Shown here piece after piece: positions 1-6,515 of a stretch of 9,172 nucleotides of DNA. The stretch lies in assembly GCA_030642025.1 (NCBI GenBank), contig DAOWOO010000031.1, positions 1 through 9,172 of the forward strand, read 5' to 3'. The first letter of the stretch is position 1. Each line of letters begins with the position of its first letter. Source of the DNA: Candidatus Zixiibacteriota bacterium (lineage in GTDB: Bacteria > Zixibacteria > MSB-5A5 > GN15 > PGXB01). A model generated the notes under the pieces. It saw nothing but the letters and a program-made list of their open reading frames with translations. It searched no databases and was not told where the DNA came from. The position numbers and the translations under genes are program-made.

Positions 1-18
1 GAATTTTCTGAATTTCAT
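1..18 (-). CDS. Start of an unidentified gene, cut off by the window edge
   Basis: Only six codons are visible (MKFRKF), so the product cannot be named. The start is supported by a good Shine-Dalgarno sequence: AGGAG on the minus strand (complement of 24-28), with a 5-nt spacer before the ATG at 18-16. Lys/Arg residues right after the Met would fit the n-region of a signal peptide, but six residues cannot prove that. The gene lies downstream of pilQ on the same strand, but the intrinsic terminator at 121-145 separates it from the pil operon. It probably has its own promoter in the AT-rich stretch 19-120, where I found no convincing -35/-10 pair. Confidence 0.5.
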
Positions 19-120
19 AACGACTCCTGATAAGTATTTTATTTCTTTACTTTTCAATTTTGAATAGCGAACCAATCCTTACTGTTAGTATCGGCCGGAA
101 AGTGCATTTGATTTAGCCAT

Positions 121-145
121 AAAAAAACCCGCCCGAGGGCGGGTT
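121..145 (-). terminator. Intrinsic terminator of the pilMNOPQ operon
   Basis: On the minus strand a 9-bp perfect stem (AACCCGCCC / GGGCGGGTT; arms 137-145 and 126-134, or 8 bp with a 4-nt loop) runs straight into seven T residues (complement of 121-127). It lies 20 nt past the pilQ stop codon. GC-rich stem plus U tract is the classic Rho-independent form. The plus-strand side lacks a comparable T tract, so it acts mainly on minus-strand transcripts. Confidence 0.9.
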
Positions 146-165
146 ATTTGTTGTCTGGCAATTGG

Positions 166-1464
166 TTACGGTGTAGCATCGGCGAAGTCGTCATCAACGA
201 TTGTCGGGGTGACGAAAATCACCAGATCACGGCTTTCCGTCTTCTTCTGAGTATATTTAAACAGCGCGCCGATAATCGGGATATCCTTAAGTATCGGGAT
301 ACCTATTTCCGACTCGACTTCATCTTGGGTCGTCAGACCTCCGATTACCGCTGTCTGGCCGTTGTTAACAACCACGTTGGTCTCGGCGTTACTGGTGTTG
401 ATAATAATGCCGACCGGGTCCGGCTGTAGCGTGGACCGTTCCGGTCTCAGGTGCATTAGAATTCTATTTTCGGCGGTAATATGAGGTGTTACTCTCAAGA
501 TAGTTCCGACATCCTCAAATTTGATGGTGGTGTTGCCCGATTCGTCATACTGTTTTATCGGAATCCGCTGACCCATCTGGATCCTGGCTTCCATATTGTC
601 GACCGTTGTAATCTCCGGATGAGCGATAATCTTGCCCCGGCCGTCACTAATCATGGCGGCGATAGTGGCGTTCAGATCCCATCCACGCTGCACCAAACCG
701 ATATTGTACTTGATAAATTGATCACTGACCCGATTGCCGATCTGGGTGCCGGTCTGGGAAATGGAACGGGAAGGGTTCGGCTCATAGGCGCCGGAGGCCG
801 ACCAGTCAATACCAAGTTCGATATTGTTATTGGATGATATTTCCAGTATCTGGGTCGATATTTTAATCTGGCGGGCCGGTCGATCAAGTTCATTGATAAA
901 TTCGACGACACGGGCAATATTCTCGGGCACTTCCTGCAGAATAAGCGAATTGGTCCTTTTATCGGCGTCAACCTTGCCGCGGTCAGTCAGCAGCGACTCG
1001 ACCGAAGATTTGATCTCATCCGCAGCGGTATTGGCCAGCCGTACGATTTTCACTTCCAGAGAGGCCAGACTTATCCGCTCATTATTGTGTCTTTCTATTG
1101 ATGTTAATTCCTGCCGGTATTCCTCGGCGAGGAGTATTCGTATAAACCCTTCATCGTCAAAGACAACCGCCAATCCGTAGGTACTTCCAACAATTTTAAG
1201 CGCCTGGTCCCAGGCGATATTCCGCAGATTGATAGTTACCGTGCCTTGGACATTGGGCGCCACAACCACATTGACCTGACCGTAGTCGGCCAGGAACCTG
1301 ATGACGGAACGAATATCGGCGGCTTGAAAAGTCAGATTTTCAATGGGCACACTCGGATCTTTGGTCTTGGCCGGCTGCTGAGCAAATGTGCCTGCGGTCG
1401 TGCCGATCAATACTATAAGTATTAATAAAAGTCTGAGATATCGATTTTTCTTTTTATCTTTCAT
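166..1464 (-). CDS. pilQ: Type IV pilus secretin PilQ, short form
   Basis: Outer-membrane secretin, the multimeric pore through which the type IV pilus is extruded. Residues 1-28 are a Sec signal peptide (Lys-rich start, Leu/Ile core, cleavage likely after TFA); there is no lipobox. Residues about 41-112 are an STN-type domain (FQAADIRSVIRFLAD, then VTINLRNIAWDQAL). About 135-197 is a secretin_N domain (VRLANTAADEI ... NSLILQEVPENI). About 200-423 is the secretin pore domain, with the family signature VVVNNGQTAVIGGL (364-377), then P390 ... IPIIGALF (395-402) and DLVIFVTPTIV. At 432 aa it is much shorter than typical PilQ (about 600-750 aa): it has no N-terminal AMIN domain and only one secretin_N module. 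An AMIN domain is instead found in the gene just upstream. The ATG follows AGGCAGG with a 7-nt spacer and starts 21 nt after the preceding stop. Last gene of the operon. A GspD-type secretin is less likely given the PilM/N/O context. Confidence 0.93.
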   Translation of the reverse strand: MKDKKKNRYLRLLLILIVLIGTTAGTFAQQPAKTKDPSVPIENLTFQAADIRSVIRFLADYGQVNVVVAPNVQGTVTINLRNIAWDQALKIVGSTYGLAVVFDDEGFIRILLAEEYRQELTSIERHNNERISLASLEVKIVRLANTAADEIKSSVESLLTDRGKVDADKRTNSLILQEVPENIARVVEFINELDRPARQIKISTQILEISSNNNIELGIDWSASGAYEPNPSRSISQTGTQIGNRVSDQFIKYNIGLVQRGWDLNATIAAMISDGRGKIIAHPEITTVDNMEARIQMGQRIPIKQYDESGNTTIKFEDVGTILRVTPHITAENRILMHLRPERSTLQPDPVGIIINTSNAETNVVVNNGQTAVIGGLTTQDEVESEIGIPILKDIPIIGALFKYTQKKTESRDLVIFVTPTIVDDDFADATP

Positions 1465-1485
1465 GTAAAAACCTGCCTTTCCTTA

Positions 1486-3003
1486 TCATTCGCCAAGTTC
1501 AAGCGCAACAGTTCGATTCCAGCCGTACTCAAACAGCTTGAAATACGCTTTTTGGGAATCTATACGTGAGACATAACCTTTTTTGACTTTATCACCCTGC
1601 TTGAGAATATAGCCATAACCGTCAATATCTTCAAGAAGGGCCCGATTCTTGCCGCCTGACGATTCCAAGACACCAACCAGGCGAAGAGTTTCCACGTTGG
1701 CAATTTTCTTGTGCGACGGGCCATCGGTCTGCCGGGTTTCATCAATCAGAGTGGCAAACGGGTCGCGGGCAATGCCGGGTTTATACTTGATGACCATGCG
1801 GGTGGGAAACTGGGCTACAATAGTCCCTTTCAGTTTGGCCGGCATTGAGGGTGTACGGCGGAAACGAGAGGTTGGTTTCAGATCGGTATCTTTTTTTGCA
1901 ACAACCGCTTTTTGCGATTCATCCTTTTTGGCTGTCACGGTCTCTTTAAAATTAGTATTTATGGCGACAGTCGATTTTTTCTTCTTAAACGGCTTTTCCT
2001 TTTTCTTTTTGGACTCTTCGTTGGTCGGTACCGGAGCCTTCTTTTTCAGGTTCGGCTCCGCCGGTTCGGTATTTTCGACGGCCGAATCCGGAGTTCCCGC
2101 TTTCGGCGCGGTATCTGTCTTTGGCTTGCTTATGACGGCCGGATCGGTATGTTTTTCCACTTTTACCGCAGGCGGCGCAGATTGCTGAATCTTGCTCTTG
2201 GCAGGGCTGTCATCGGAAACAGCCAGTTCCTGAGTCGATTTTGGTTTTGATACCGTGGCCGACTTTTCCTTCGACGGCGATTGGGAAACCATTTTAGTGC
2301 CAGGGACCGTCCCGGTAACAACTATCGGCCGGGACATCTCTTCATCTATTAAAGAGGAACGTTTCGGTGAATAATATGTCGCCATCTTCGGTTGCATTAC
2401 GGATGTTACGATAGGTATTGTCTTCTCAGACGCCGGTTTGGTCGAAGCGGTTACAATTGATTTCTTTTCAGGCTCGGCAGAACCGTTTACTATATTCTGT
2501 TCAACGGCTTTCTTTACCGGCTTCGATGCCACAGCTTTACCTGATGTTACATTTCTCTTTTCGATATTGGCCGAACTTTTCCACTCGGCGAAATCACCGG
2601 TGGATTTATCTGGTATGAACACGAAAACGCTTTTGCCTTTTTTCTCAATACGATAAATCGACTCCTCGTTCAGATCGAGCACCACCCGGACAACCTTTTC
2701 CGGATTTACCGAAAACTGACTGGTGCGGATGGAGGCAACAATCGAGACGGGCAAATTGTTGAAATTCTTGCGGCCCAACTGATGCACGGCCGGGAACAGA
2801 TCGACAATAATGCGATACGGCTTGCCGTTTTGGGCAATCTCTGTCTGGTGAGCAAACTGGAACGATTGGTCAACATCAATTTTAAGAACCGTTTCGCCGC
2901 CGTAATGATTGAGCGTCAATCTCTCCACGCCGGTATCCGCCAGAATGGGAACGGCGCCAAGACATATTACGGCAATTGTAATTATCAGCAATTTTATTTT
3001 CAT
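1486..3003 (-). CDS. pilP: AMIN-domain / PilP fusion protein, periplasmic pilus connector
   Basis: 505 aa; links the PilN/PilO inner-membrane complex to the PilQ secretin. Residues 1-22 are a signal peptide or N-terminal anchor (MKIKLLIITIAVICLGAVPILA). Cys14 is not in a lipobox, whereas many PilP proteins are lipoproteins. Residues about 25-131 are an AMIN domain (VERLTLNHYGGETVLKIDV ... YRIIVDLFPAV ... VVRVVLDL ... SVFVFIPD), a family that binds peptidoglycan and usually forms the N terminus of PilQ. Residues about 132-395 are a low-complexity tether rich in Lys, Pro, Ser, Thr and Ala, including KKKKEKPFKKKK (332-343), probably disordered. Residues about 396-505 are PilP-like: ARDPF (412-416), LRLVGVLESSGGKNRALLED (440-459), then GYGYILKQGDKV. 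Typical PilP is about 170-190 aa. Start: a GTG at 3015 would add four codons but lies in the Shine-Dalgarno itself, so the ATG at 3003 is chosen. The gene lies 15 nt after pilO and 21 nt before pilQ. Confidence 0.88.
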   Translation of the reverse strand: MKIKLLIITIAVICLGAVPILADTGVERLTLNHYGGETVLKIDVDQSFQFAHQTEIAQNGKPYRIIVDLFPAVHQLGRKNFNNLPVSIVASIRTSQFSVNPEKVVRVVLDLNEESIYRIEKKGKSVFVFIPDKSTGDFAEWKSSANIEKRNVTSGKAVASKPVKKAVEQNIVNGSAEPEKKSIVTASTKPASEKTIPIVTSVMQPKMATYYSPKRSSLIDEEMSRPIVVTGTVPGTKMVSQSPSKEKSATVSKPKSTQELAVSDDSPAKSKIQQSAPPAVKVEKHTDPAVISKPKTDTAPKAGTPDSAVENTEPAEPNLKKKAPVPTNEESKKKKEKPFKKKKSTVAINTNFKETVTAKKDESQKAVVAKKDTDLKPTSRFRRTPSMPAKLKGTIVAQFPTRMVIKYKPGIARDPFATLIDETRQTDGPSHKKIANVETLRLVGVLESSGGKNRALLEDIDGYGYILKQGDKVKKGYVSRIDSQKAYFKLFEYGWNRTVALELGE

Positions 3004-3014
3004 AACCCCGTCCA

Positions 3015-3020
3015 CCTCCT
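3015..3020 (-). promoter_or_regulatory. Shine-Dalgarno that fixes the pilP start
   Basis: On the minus strand AGGAGG, extended to AGGAGGTG, lies 11 nt before the ATG at 3003-3001. It overlaps the pilO TAG stop (3021-3019). The upstream in-frame GTG (3015-3013) is part of this same site, so it cannot be the start served by it. The overlap suggests translational coupling of pilO and pilP. Confidence 0.75.
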
Positions 3021-3639
3021 ATATTACCAGTTCCTGCAGTCTCTCATCAGCTTTTACAAAATAAGTCGAGAGAACAAAATCCGCCGTCAGGGTCGGCTTG
3101 GTGCCGTATCCTGTGGAGACTTCTCCCTCAGGATTGGCGGAACCAACTTTGGCGGCCGAGGTTGTGGATATGTCAAGTTCCGAGATATTGGCGATAAATG
3201 GAAAATTGGCCACATATCCGATAAATTTCCCGAAATCATGATAGGTGCCGGTCATTCGGATTTTAAAACCTGCCACATTATAGAAGCTTTCCGGCATGAT
3301 TTCCTCAGGCTCGATACTGATTATCCGGGTTCCTGTTAATGATGATGCGGTATGGAGCTGAACCAGGAATGAGGGAATCTGTTTTACCTCCGGCAGCAAC
3401 TGTTCAATTTCCTGGTATCTGTCCAGCAACTCCTCATATTCAATCTTGAGCGCATCAAGGGACTTGGACTTCATTTCAACATTTTTCAGATTGGTGATCA
3501 TGGCCGAATACTCGCCTGACATATTAGCCAACTGGTTATCGTACTTGGTATAAAGTCTCGTGTACCAGAAATACGTCACCACCAGGAAAGCAATAACGCC
3601 CAGCGCAATTTTTTGTACCTTGGGGTCTTTGAAATCCAT
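3019..3639 (-). CDS. pilO: Type IV pilus inner-membrane alignment protein PilO
   Basis: 206 aa bitopic inner-membrane protein that pairs with PilN and contacts PilP. From the ATG: a short cytoplasmic tail (MDFKDPKVQK), one membrane segment at about 11-27 (IALGVIAFLVVTYFWY), a periplasmic coiled coil at about 30-80 including LKIEYEELLDRYQEIEQLLP, then the family-typical stretch around LLPEVKQIPSFLVQLHTASSLTGTRI, and a C-terminal alpha/beta (ferredoxin-like) domain. The length matches the usual ~200 aa. Start choice: an in-frame GTG at 3651 overlaps the pilN stop by one base but has no Shine-Dalgarno. The ATG at 3639 is preceded by GAGAGG (3649-3644) with a short 4-nt spacer and gives the more natural N terminus. 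The GTG, adding MRGT, cannot be excluded. It is the third gene of the operon, 11 nt after pilN from this start. Confidence 0.88.
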   Translation of the reverse strand: MDFKDPKVQKIALGVIAFLVVTYFWYTRLYTKYDNQLANMSGEYSAMITNLKNVEMKSKSLDALKIEYEELLDRYQEIEQLLPEVKQIPSFLVQLHTASSLTGTRIISIEPEEIMPESFYNVAGFKIRMTGTYHDFGKFIGYVANFPFIANISELDISTTSAAKVGSANPEGEVSTGYGTKPTLTADFVLSTYFVKADERLQELVI

Positions 3640-3650
3640 GGTGCCTCTCA

Positions 3651-4343
3651 CTAATTTATGGAAGCATCAGCCGTGCCCGATGCATTCACGGCCAGTTTTT
3701 CCAGTTCCTCGTCGGAAAGGAAATGCACATTACAGCTCATTTGGAAATTGTATGCTTTCTGCTTGCCGAATATGACTTCCTCTGTTTTTTCAAGGTCGAC
3801 TTCATCGAAATAGTCAGACCTCATCATCTTTATCATAAACGAAGCCAGAGCGTTAAGGGTAAAAGTGAATCCCTCAAGCTTGGTTCGTTTTACGGTTGGA
3901 ATTGACTGTATAGAGACCTGAGCGGCGGCAGAATCGTTTACCGAAGCCTGAATGGGCGGCTCCGCGATTTCTGAGAATTTCGACAGCCAGACAAAATCCG
4001 GGACATTTCGCGAAACATCCCCCAGGATGTGTACCCAGGCGCTGCGGTGACGATCAAGCCGTTCCACGGCGTCCATGCGAGCGGTTATCTTGGTCTTGAT
4101 TTCAGTCAGGGCGTCAACCAGCTGGATATCTTTCTGCAGTTGGATTGCCCGGGCCCGGGCGATTTCCATCTGCCCTTTAAGCTCGCTGATCTGGTGTCTC
4201 TGGTACAGGGAGACGGCGCCCAGCATAAGGATAATACCGGCAGCGGCAACAACGGCATACATACCATGTTTGCCGATAGATAATCCACCCGATCGTTTTT
4301 TATACTTCTTTGGCAACAGGTTTATTTCAATCATTGTCGTCAT
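3651..4343 (-). CDS. pilN: Type IV pilus inner-membrane protein PilN
   Basis: 230 aa bitopic membrane protein. The N-terminal cytoplasmic peptide contains INLLP (residues 7-11), the conserved PilN motif that inserts into a groove on PilM. A basic stretch (KKYKKR) follows, then a membrane segment at about 28-47 (GMYAVVAAAGIILMLGAVSL), a coiled coil at about 50-98 (ISELKGQMEIARARAIQLQ and on), and a periplasmic ferredoxin-like domain including WVHILGDVSRNVPDFVWLSKF (103-123), typical of the family. The protein forms heterodimers with PilO. A spacer at about 125-150 (AEPPIQASVNDSAAAQVSIQ) is slightly longer than in compact homologues. The start ATG has GAGG 7 nt upstream, inside the end of pilM; the internal ATG at codon 4 is too far from that site. 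The gap to pilM is 4 nt, implying translational coupling. Confidence 0.92.
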   Translation of the reverse strand: MTTMIEINLLPKKYKKRSGGLSIGKHGMYAVVAAAGIILMLGAVSLYQRHQISELKGQMEIARARAIQLQKDIQLVDALTEIKTKITARMDAVERLDRHRSAWVHILGDVSRNVPDFVWLSKFSEIAEPPIQASVNDSAAAQVSIQSIPTVKRTKLEGFTFTLNALASFMIKMMRSDYFDEVDLEKTEEVIFGKQKAYNFQMSCNVHFLSDEELEKLAVNASGTADASIN

Positions 4344-4347
4344 GACA

Positions 4348-5400
4348 CTACCTCGTCTTCCTCATTGCCAAACCAATCGGGACGGTTAACAGTGGTGCGA
4401 TTTTCTCCGGTTCCAGGTACTGGAACATCTCCGGGTCGTAGTCTATGTTTCGAAGCGGATTCATAATCTCCAGCGGGATATTCAATTTGGACTGCAGGAA
4501 TTCCGGCAGGTAGGGACACAGCGCTCCGCCGCCACAAAGCACCATCCAGTCGACTTTGTCAACCTTGGCCTGGGTTTTGAAATACGAAAAGGCCAACTCC
4601 ATCCCGGAGACAAGCTCCTCGGTCGCCGCAATTACGGTGGCTTTGAGCATATCCTGATCGATGGAGTCCTTCATCTCCCCCTTGATTGCCTTGGTGGCCA
4701 GTTCGGTATTTAATCGGAACTCTTTCTGAATGGCATTGTAAATTTCGCGCGTGCCGACGGAAATATCGCGAGTCGAATGATAGTATCCCTCATGCAGATA
4801 TAACACATTGGTAACATCATAACCGATATTGACCAGCGCTGTGCTTCTCTCCGGATCAATGTCATAATTATTGGCGTATGCATTCAACGTGGCAAAGGCG
4901 TCAACATCGACTACAACCGGATGCAATCCCGAATCCAGGATAAGGTCGATGAATGAATTGAGAAATTCATTACGCGCGGCAACCAGGAGAATCTCCTGTT
5001 TCTTGGTCTCCTCGTCGGCGCGAATAACATGATGATGCATGGTGACATCTTCGACATCAAACGGCGAGCGCTGTTCGGCTTCAAACAGAATCGCCTGTTC
5101 CGCCTCTGAACCGGATTTCTTGTCAATTGTAAACTTGTCGGTAATAACACCGTAACCCGAAATTGATACCACCACATTCTTGATTTTTGGATCGACCTGG
5201 TCGATCAGGGACTGAATGTTAAAAATAACCGCTTCACGGTCTCTGACCTCATCGGCGATTATTGCCTCATTCGGCAATTCCCGTATGGCCATAGCGCCAA
5301 CCGAGTAACCGCTCTTGGTCCAATCCAGTTTTACCAGCTTGATTGAGTTGGCCCCGATATCAAGCCCGACACTGCTTTTATTCCTTTTGGTTAGTAACAT
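4348..5400 (-). CDS. pilM: Type IV pilus actin-like ATP-binding protein PilM
   Basis: 350 aa cytoplasmic protein with an actin/FtsA fold that docks to PilN and couples the cytoplasmic pilus motor side to the periplasmic alignment complex. The phosphate-1 loop is VGLDIGANSIKLVKL (residues 11-25). The 1C-type subdomain region carries EAEQRSPFDVEDV (107-119), close to the usual EAE..IPFD motif. VDVDAFATLNAY (164-175) is also characteristic. The phosphate-2 region is ALVNIGYDVTNVLYL (188-202), with Asn where DIG is common. The adenosine-binding loop is VLCGGGALCPYLPEFL (287-302). The length equals the family norm (~350). First gene of the operon. Its ATG has only a weak upstream GAGA, so translation may be modest, unlike downstream members with better sites. 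No other start codon lies nearby in frame. The 194-nt upstream leader down to the fimT terminator contains three dyads. Confidence 0.95.
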   Translation of the reverse strand: MLLTKRNKSSVGLDIGANSIKLVKLDWTKSGYSVGAMAIRELPNEAIIADEVRDREAVIFNIQSLIDQVDPKIKNVVVSISGYGVITDKFTIDKKSGSEAEQAILFEAEQRSPFDVEDVTMHHHVIRADEETKKQEILLVAARNEFLNSFIDLILDSGLHPVVVDVDAFATLNAYANNYDIDPERSTALVNIGYDVTNVLYLHEGYYHSTRDISVGTREIYNAIQKEFRLNTELATKAIKGEMKDSIDQDMLKATVIAATEELVSGMELAFSYFKTQAKVDKVDWMVLCGGGALCPYLPEFLQSKLNIPLEIMNPLRNIDYDPEMFQYLEPEKIAPLLTVPIGLAMRKTR

Positions 5401-5497
5401 CTGGCGTCTCTTTGGCTAAGGCTATCCTCTTAATCTTATTACCTTATCGACATTTATTATGTAAAATTCACTCCAGCCCTTCATTACGGCCGTTTTT

Positions 5498-5514
5498 ATG
5501 TATACTTTATACAT
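5498..5514. repeat. Perfect 7-bp inverted repeat upstream of pilM
   Basis: ATGTATA and TATACAT are separated by CTT. The spacing and symmetry suit a dimeric DNA-binding regulator, and the dyad overlaps the best candidate pilM promoter. It is AT-only apart from its single G-C pair per arm, so chance occurrence is possible. Confidence 0.5.
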
Positions 5515-5528
5515 ATTGCAATAATTGC

Positions 5529-5547
5529 ACACTCTCCTTAAGAGTGT
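5529..5547. repeat. Perfect 7-bp inverted repeat, possible RNA hairpin upstream of pilM
   Basis: ACACTCT and AGAGTGT flank a 5-nt spacer (CCTTA), which also allows a small RNA hairpin. There is no following T tract, so it is not a terminator. It abuts the 13-bp palindrome at 5517-5529. Confidence 0.5.
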
Positions 5548-5594
5548 CGGTCAATAATCTCAACTTTTTAGCACCGGTATAGCTTTTTCCCAAT

Positions 5595-5627
5595 AAAAAA
5601 GCCCCCATCATCATGATTGGGGGCTTT
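5595..5627 (-). terminator. Intrinsic terminator after fimT
   Basis: On the minus strand AAAGCCCCCA (5627-5618) pairs with TGGGGGCTTT (5607-5598) around a 10-nt loop, and the 3' arm continues into six T residues (complement of 5595-5600). It lies 53 nt beyond the fimT stop and separates fimT transcription from the pilMNOPQ operon. On the plus strand only three T residues follow, so action there would be weak. Confidence 0.85.
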
Positions 5628-5680
5628 CACCGGAGGATGAGAAAGAGGGAGTTTTGGATCACCCGGCCGGGTTATCAATA

Positions 5681-6202
5681 CTAATCGTAACAGCTTTCAT
5701 AGTGATCCAGGGAAACGATTTTGGTTCTGCCGGTGGAAGCGAGGACGCTAATAGAGCTTTCGCTGATTTCGGACGGCAAAGTGCGCTTGAGGCTGATATT
5801 ACCGGTACTTGAGGCCGAACCATTGGGCCTGAATATCACCGTTGAACTGGGAAATGAAGCGGAGCTACAGCTGTATTCAGCCGATAATGAATCCGCCGTA
5901 ATAACTGAATCTGCTCCGGCATCATATTGATAACTTCCCGGATTGGCATCGTCGCGAAACATCGTAACCGTGCCGCTATTAAAATCAAAGGTCACCCCAT
6001 AAGGAATTTTCTCTGAAATAGCATTGGATCGGGCGGTCCGAAGCATAGAAACCACATTCTTAGACTGGCTTCGAAATTTAATCCTTTCGATGCCTTTCTG
6101 GAAATGTGGGGCGGCCATGGCGGCCACAATACCGACGATCACTACGGTAGTCATTAACTCTATTAGGGTTATCCCGCGTTTGGACTTCAGTATAGTTCTC
6201 AT
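5681..6202 (-). CDS. FimT/GspH-family minor pseudopilin
   Basis: 173 aa from the ATG at 6202. It begins MRTILKSKRG then ITLIELMTTVVIVGIVAAMAAP: a class III signal peptide cut by prepilin peptidase after Gly10, with Glu at mature position 5 and a hydrophobic helix to about residue 31 that anchors and packs the subunit in the fibre. The rest matches the GspH/FimT beta-rich domain: FDFNSGTVTMFRDD (72-85), VIFRPNGSASSTGNISL (122-138) and ISVLASTGRTKIV (151-163). Cys112 and Cys171 could form the C-terminal disulfide common in minor pilins. The frame stays open upstream to a TTG at 6274, but that would place 24 residues before the leader, which does not fit a prepilin; the ATG start is preferred despite a weak ribosome site (GGCAG). 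Probably a minor or priming subunit of the pilus built by the neighbouring genes; a type II secretion pseudopilin is the alternative. Confidence 0.88.
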   Translation of the reverse strand: MRTILKSKRGITLIELMTTVVIVGIVAAMAAPHFQKGIERIKFRSQSKNVVSMLRTARSNAISEKIPYGVTFDFNSGTVTMFRDDANPGSYQYDAGADSVITADSLSAEYSCSSASFPSSTVIFRPNGSASSTGNISLKRTLPSEISESSISVLASTGRTKIVSLDHYESCYD

Positions 6203-6286
6203 AAGATTTCTGCCATAAAAAGGTTTATATTTTCTGTCCCAATAGTTCGCATATGGAGTGCCGCATTGAAACAAAGTTCATTCGGT

Positions 6287-6378
6287 CCGGCTGTTTTGTC
6301 GTATTACCTTTGATTTCAATTAGTTACAAAAAACAGCCGGGACTCTCCGGGAGACCTGGAAACAACCGGGAGCCCGGC
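6287..6378 (-). promoter_or_regulatory. Competing hairpins, possible attenuator upstream of fimT
   Basis: Two inverted repeats share the segment 6336-6340. Stem A is CCGGCTGTTTT (6287-6297) with AAAACAGCCGG (6330-6340), 11 bp, loop 32 nt. Stem B is GCCGGG (6336-6341) with CCCGGC (6373-6378), which can be lengthened with a bulge by CTC(T)CCGG/CCGGGAG inside it. In a minus-strand transcript stem B forms first and is followed directly by TGTTTTTTG, which is terminator-like. Stem A would capture the 3' arm and T tract and so act as an anti-terminator. No gene upstream needs a terminator here because the neighbour is divergent. No trigger or leader peptide was identified, so function is inference. 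Confidence 0.35.
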
Positions 6379-6501
6379 GGTGTTTCATTTATATAGGATT
6401 TAGCCCATATTCATGGATTCAACCCTATTGGAGTTGACAAAAACTGAAGATAATGTAAATTATATATTGAAAACAGCTTACCCTTTTACCAGCCACCGCC
6501 G
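6375..6501. repeat. Distant 8-bp inverted repeat flanking the protease promoter
   Basis: CGGCGGTG (6375-6382) is the exact reverse complement of CACCGCCG (6494-6501). The arms bracket the candidate protease promoter, and the right arm lies next to the ribosome-binding site. With 111 nt between arms this may be chance. Confidence 0.2.
6434..6461 (+). promoter_or_regulatory. Sigma70-like promoter for the subtilase gene
   Basis: A perfect -35 hexamer TTGACA (6434-6439) is followed after 16 nt by TAAATT (6456-6461, 4 of 6 matches) in a very AT-rich stretch; TATATT further on is an alternative at too long a spacing. The implied 5' leader is about 45-50 nt. The gene start at 6516 has AAAGGGA (6504-6510) just upstream as ribosome-binding site. 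Confidence 0.5.
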
Positions 6502-6515
6502 AGAAAGGGATTATT

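Larger units (their letters stand above)
5401..5594 (-). promoter_or_regulatory. Presumed promoter and control region of the pil operon
   Basis: This gene-free stretch between the fimT terminator and pilM must carry the operon promoter, since the terminator should block read-through. Three adjacent perfect dyads occur: 5498-5514 (ATGTATA-CTT-TATACAT), 5517-5529 (TGCAATAATTGCA, odd palindrome) and 5529-5547 (ACACTCT-CCTTA-AGAGTGT). A possible sigma70-type pair on the minus strand is TTGCAA, 17 nt, TAAAAA, overlapping the first dyad; it is a poor match. The dyads could be operators, with the one at 5498-5514 covering the candidate promoter. I see no sigma54 -24/-12 motif. Placement of the promoter here is inference. 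Confidence 0.4.

Noticed and set aside
1649..2188. Open frame of 179 codons on the plus strand opposite the pilP linker
   Set aside because: It is an antisense shadow of the Lys/Pro-rich linker: low-complexity Phe/Leu/Ser composition mirrors AAA/AAG codons, and it lies wholly within a well-supported gene.
2782..3339. Open frame of 185 codons on the plus strand across the pilP/pilO junction
   Set aside because: It runs antisense to two recognised genes, has no recognisable domain, and offers no reason to outrank pilO and pilP.
6203..6274. 24-residue N-terminal extension of the pseudopilin from a TTG codon
   Set aside because: Prepilin leaders are short and basic; the ATG at 6202 puts the cleavage Gly at position 10, which fits the family.
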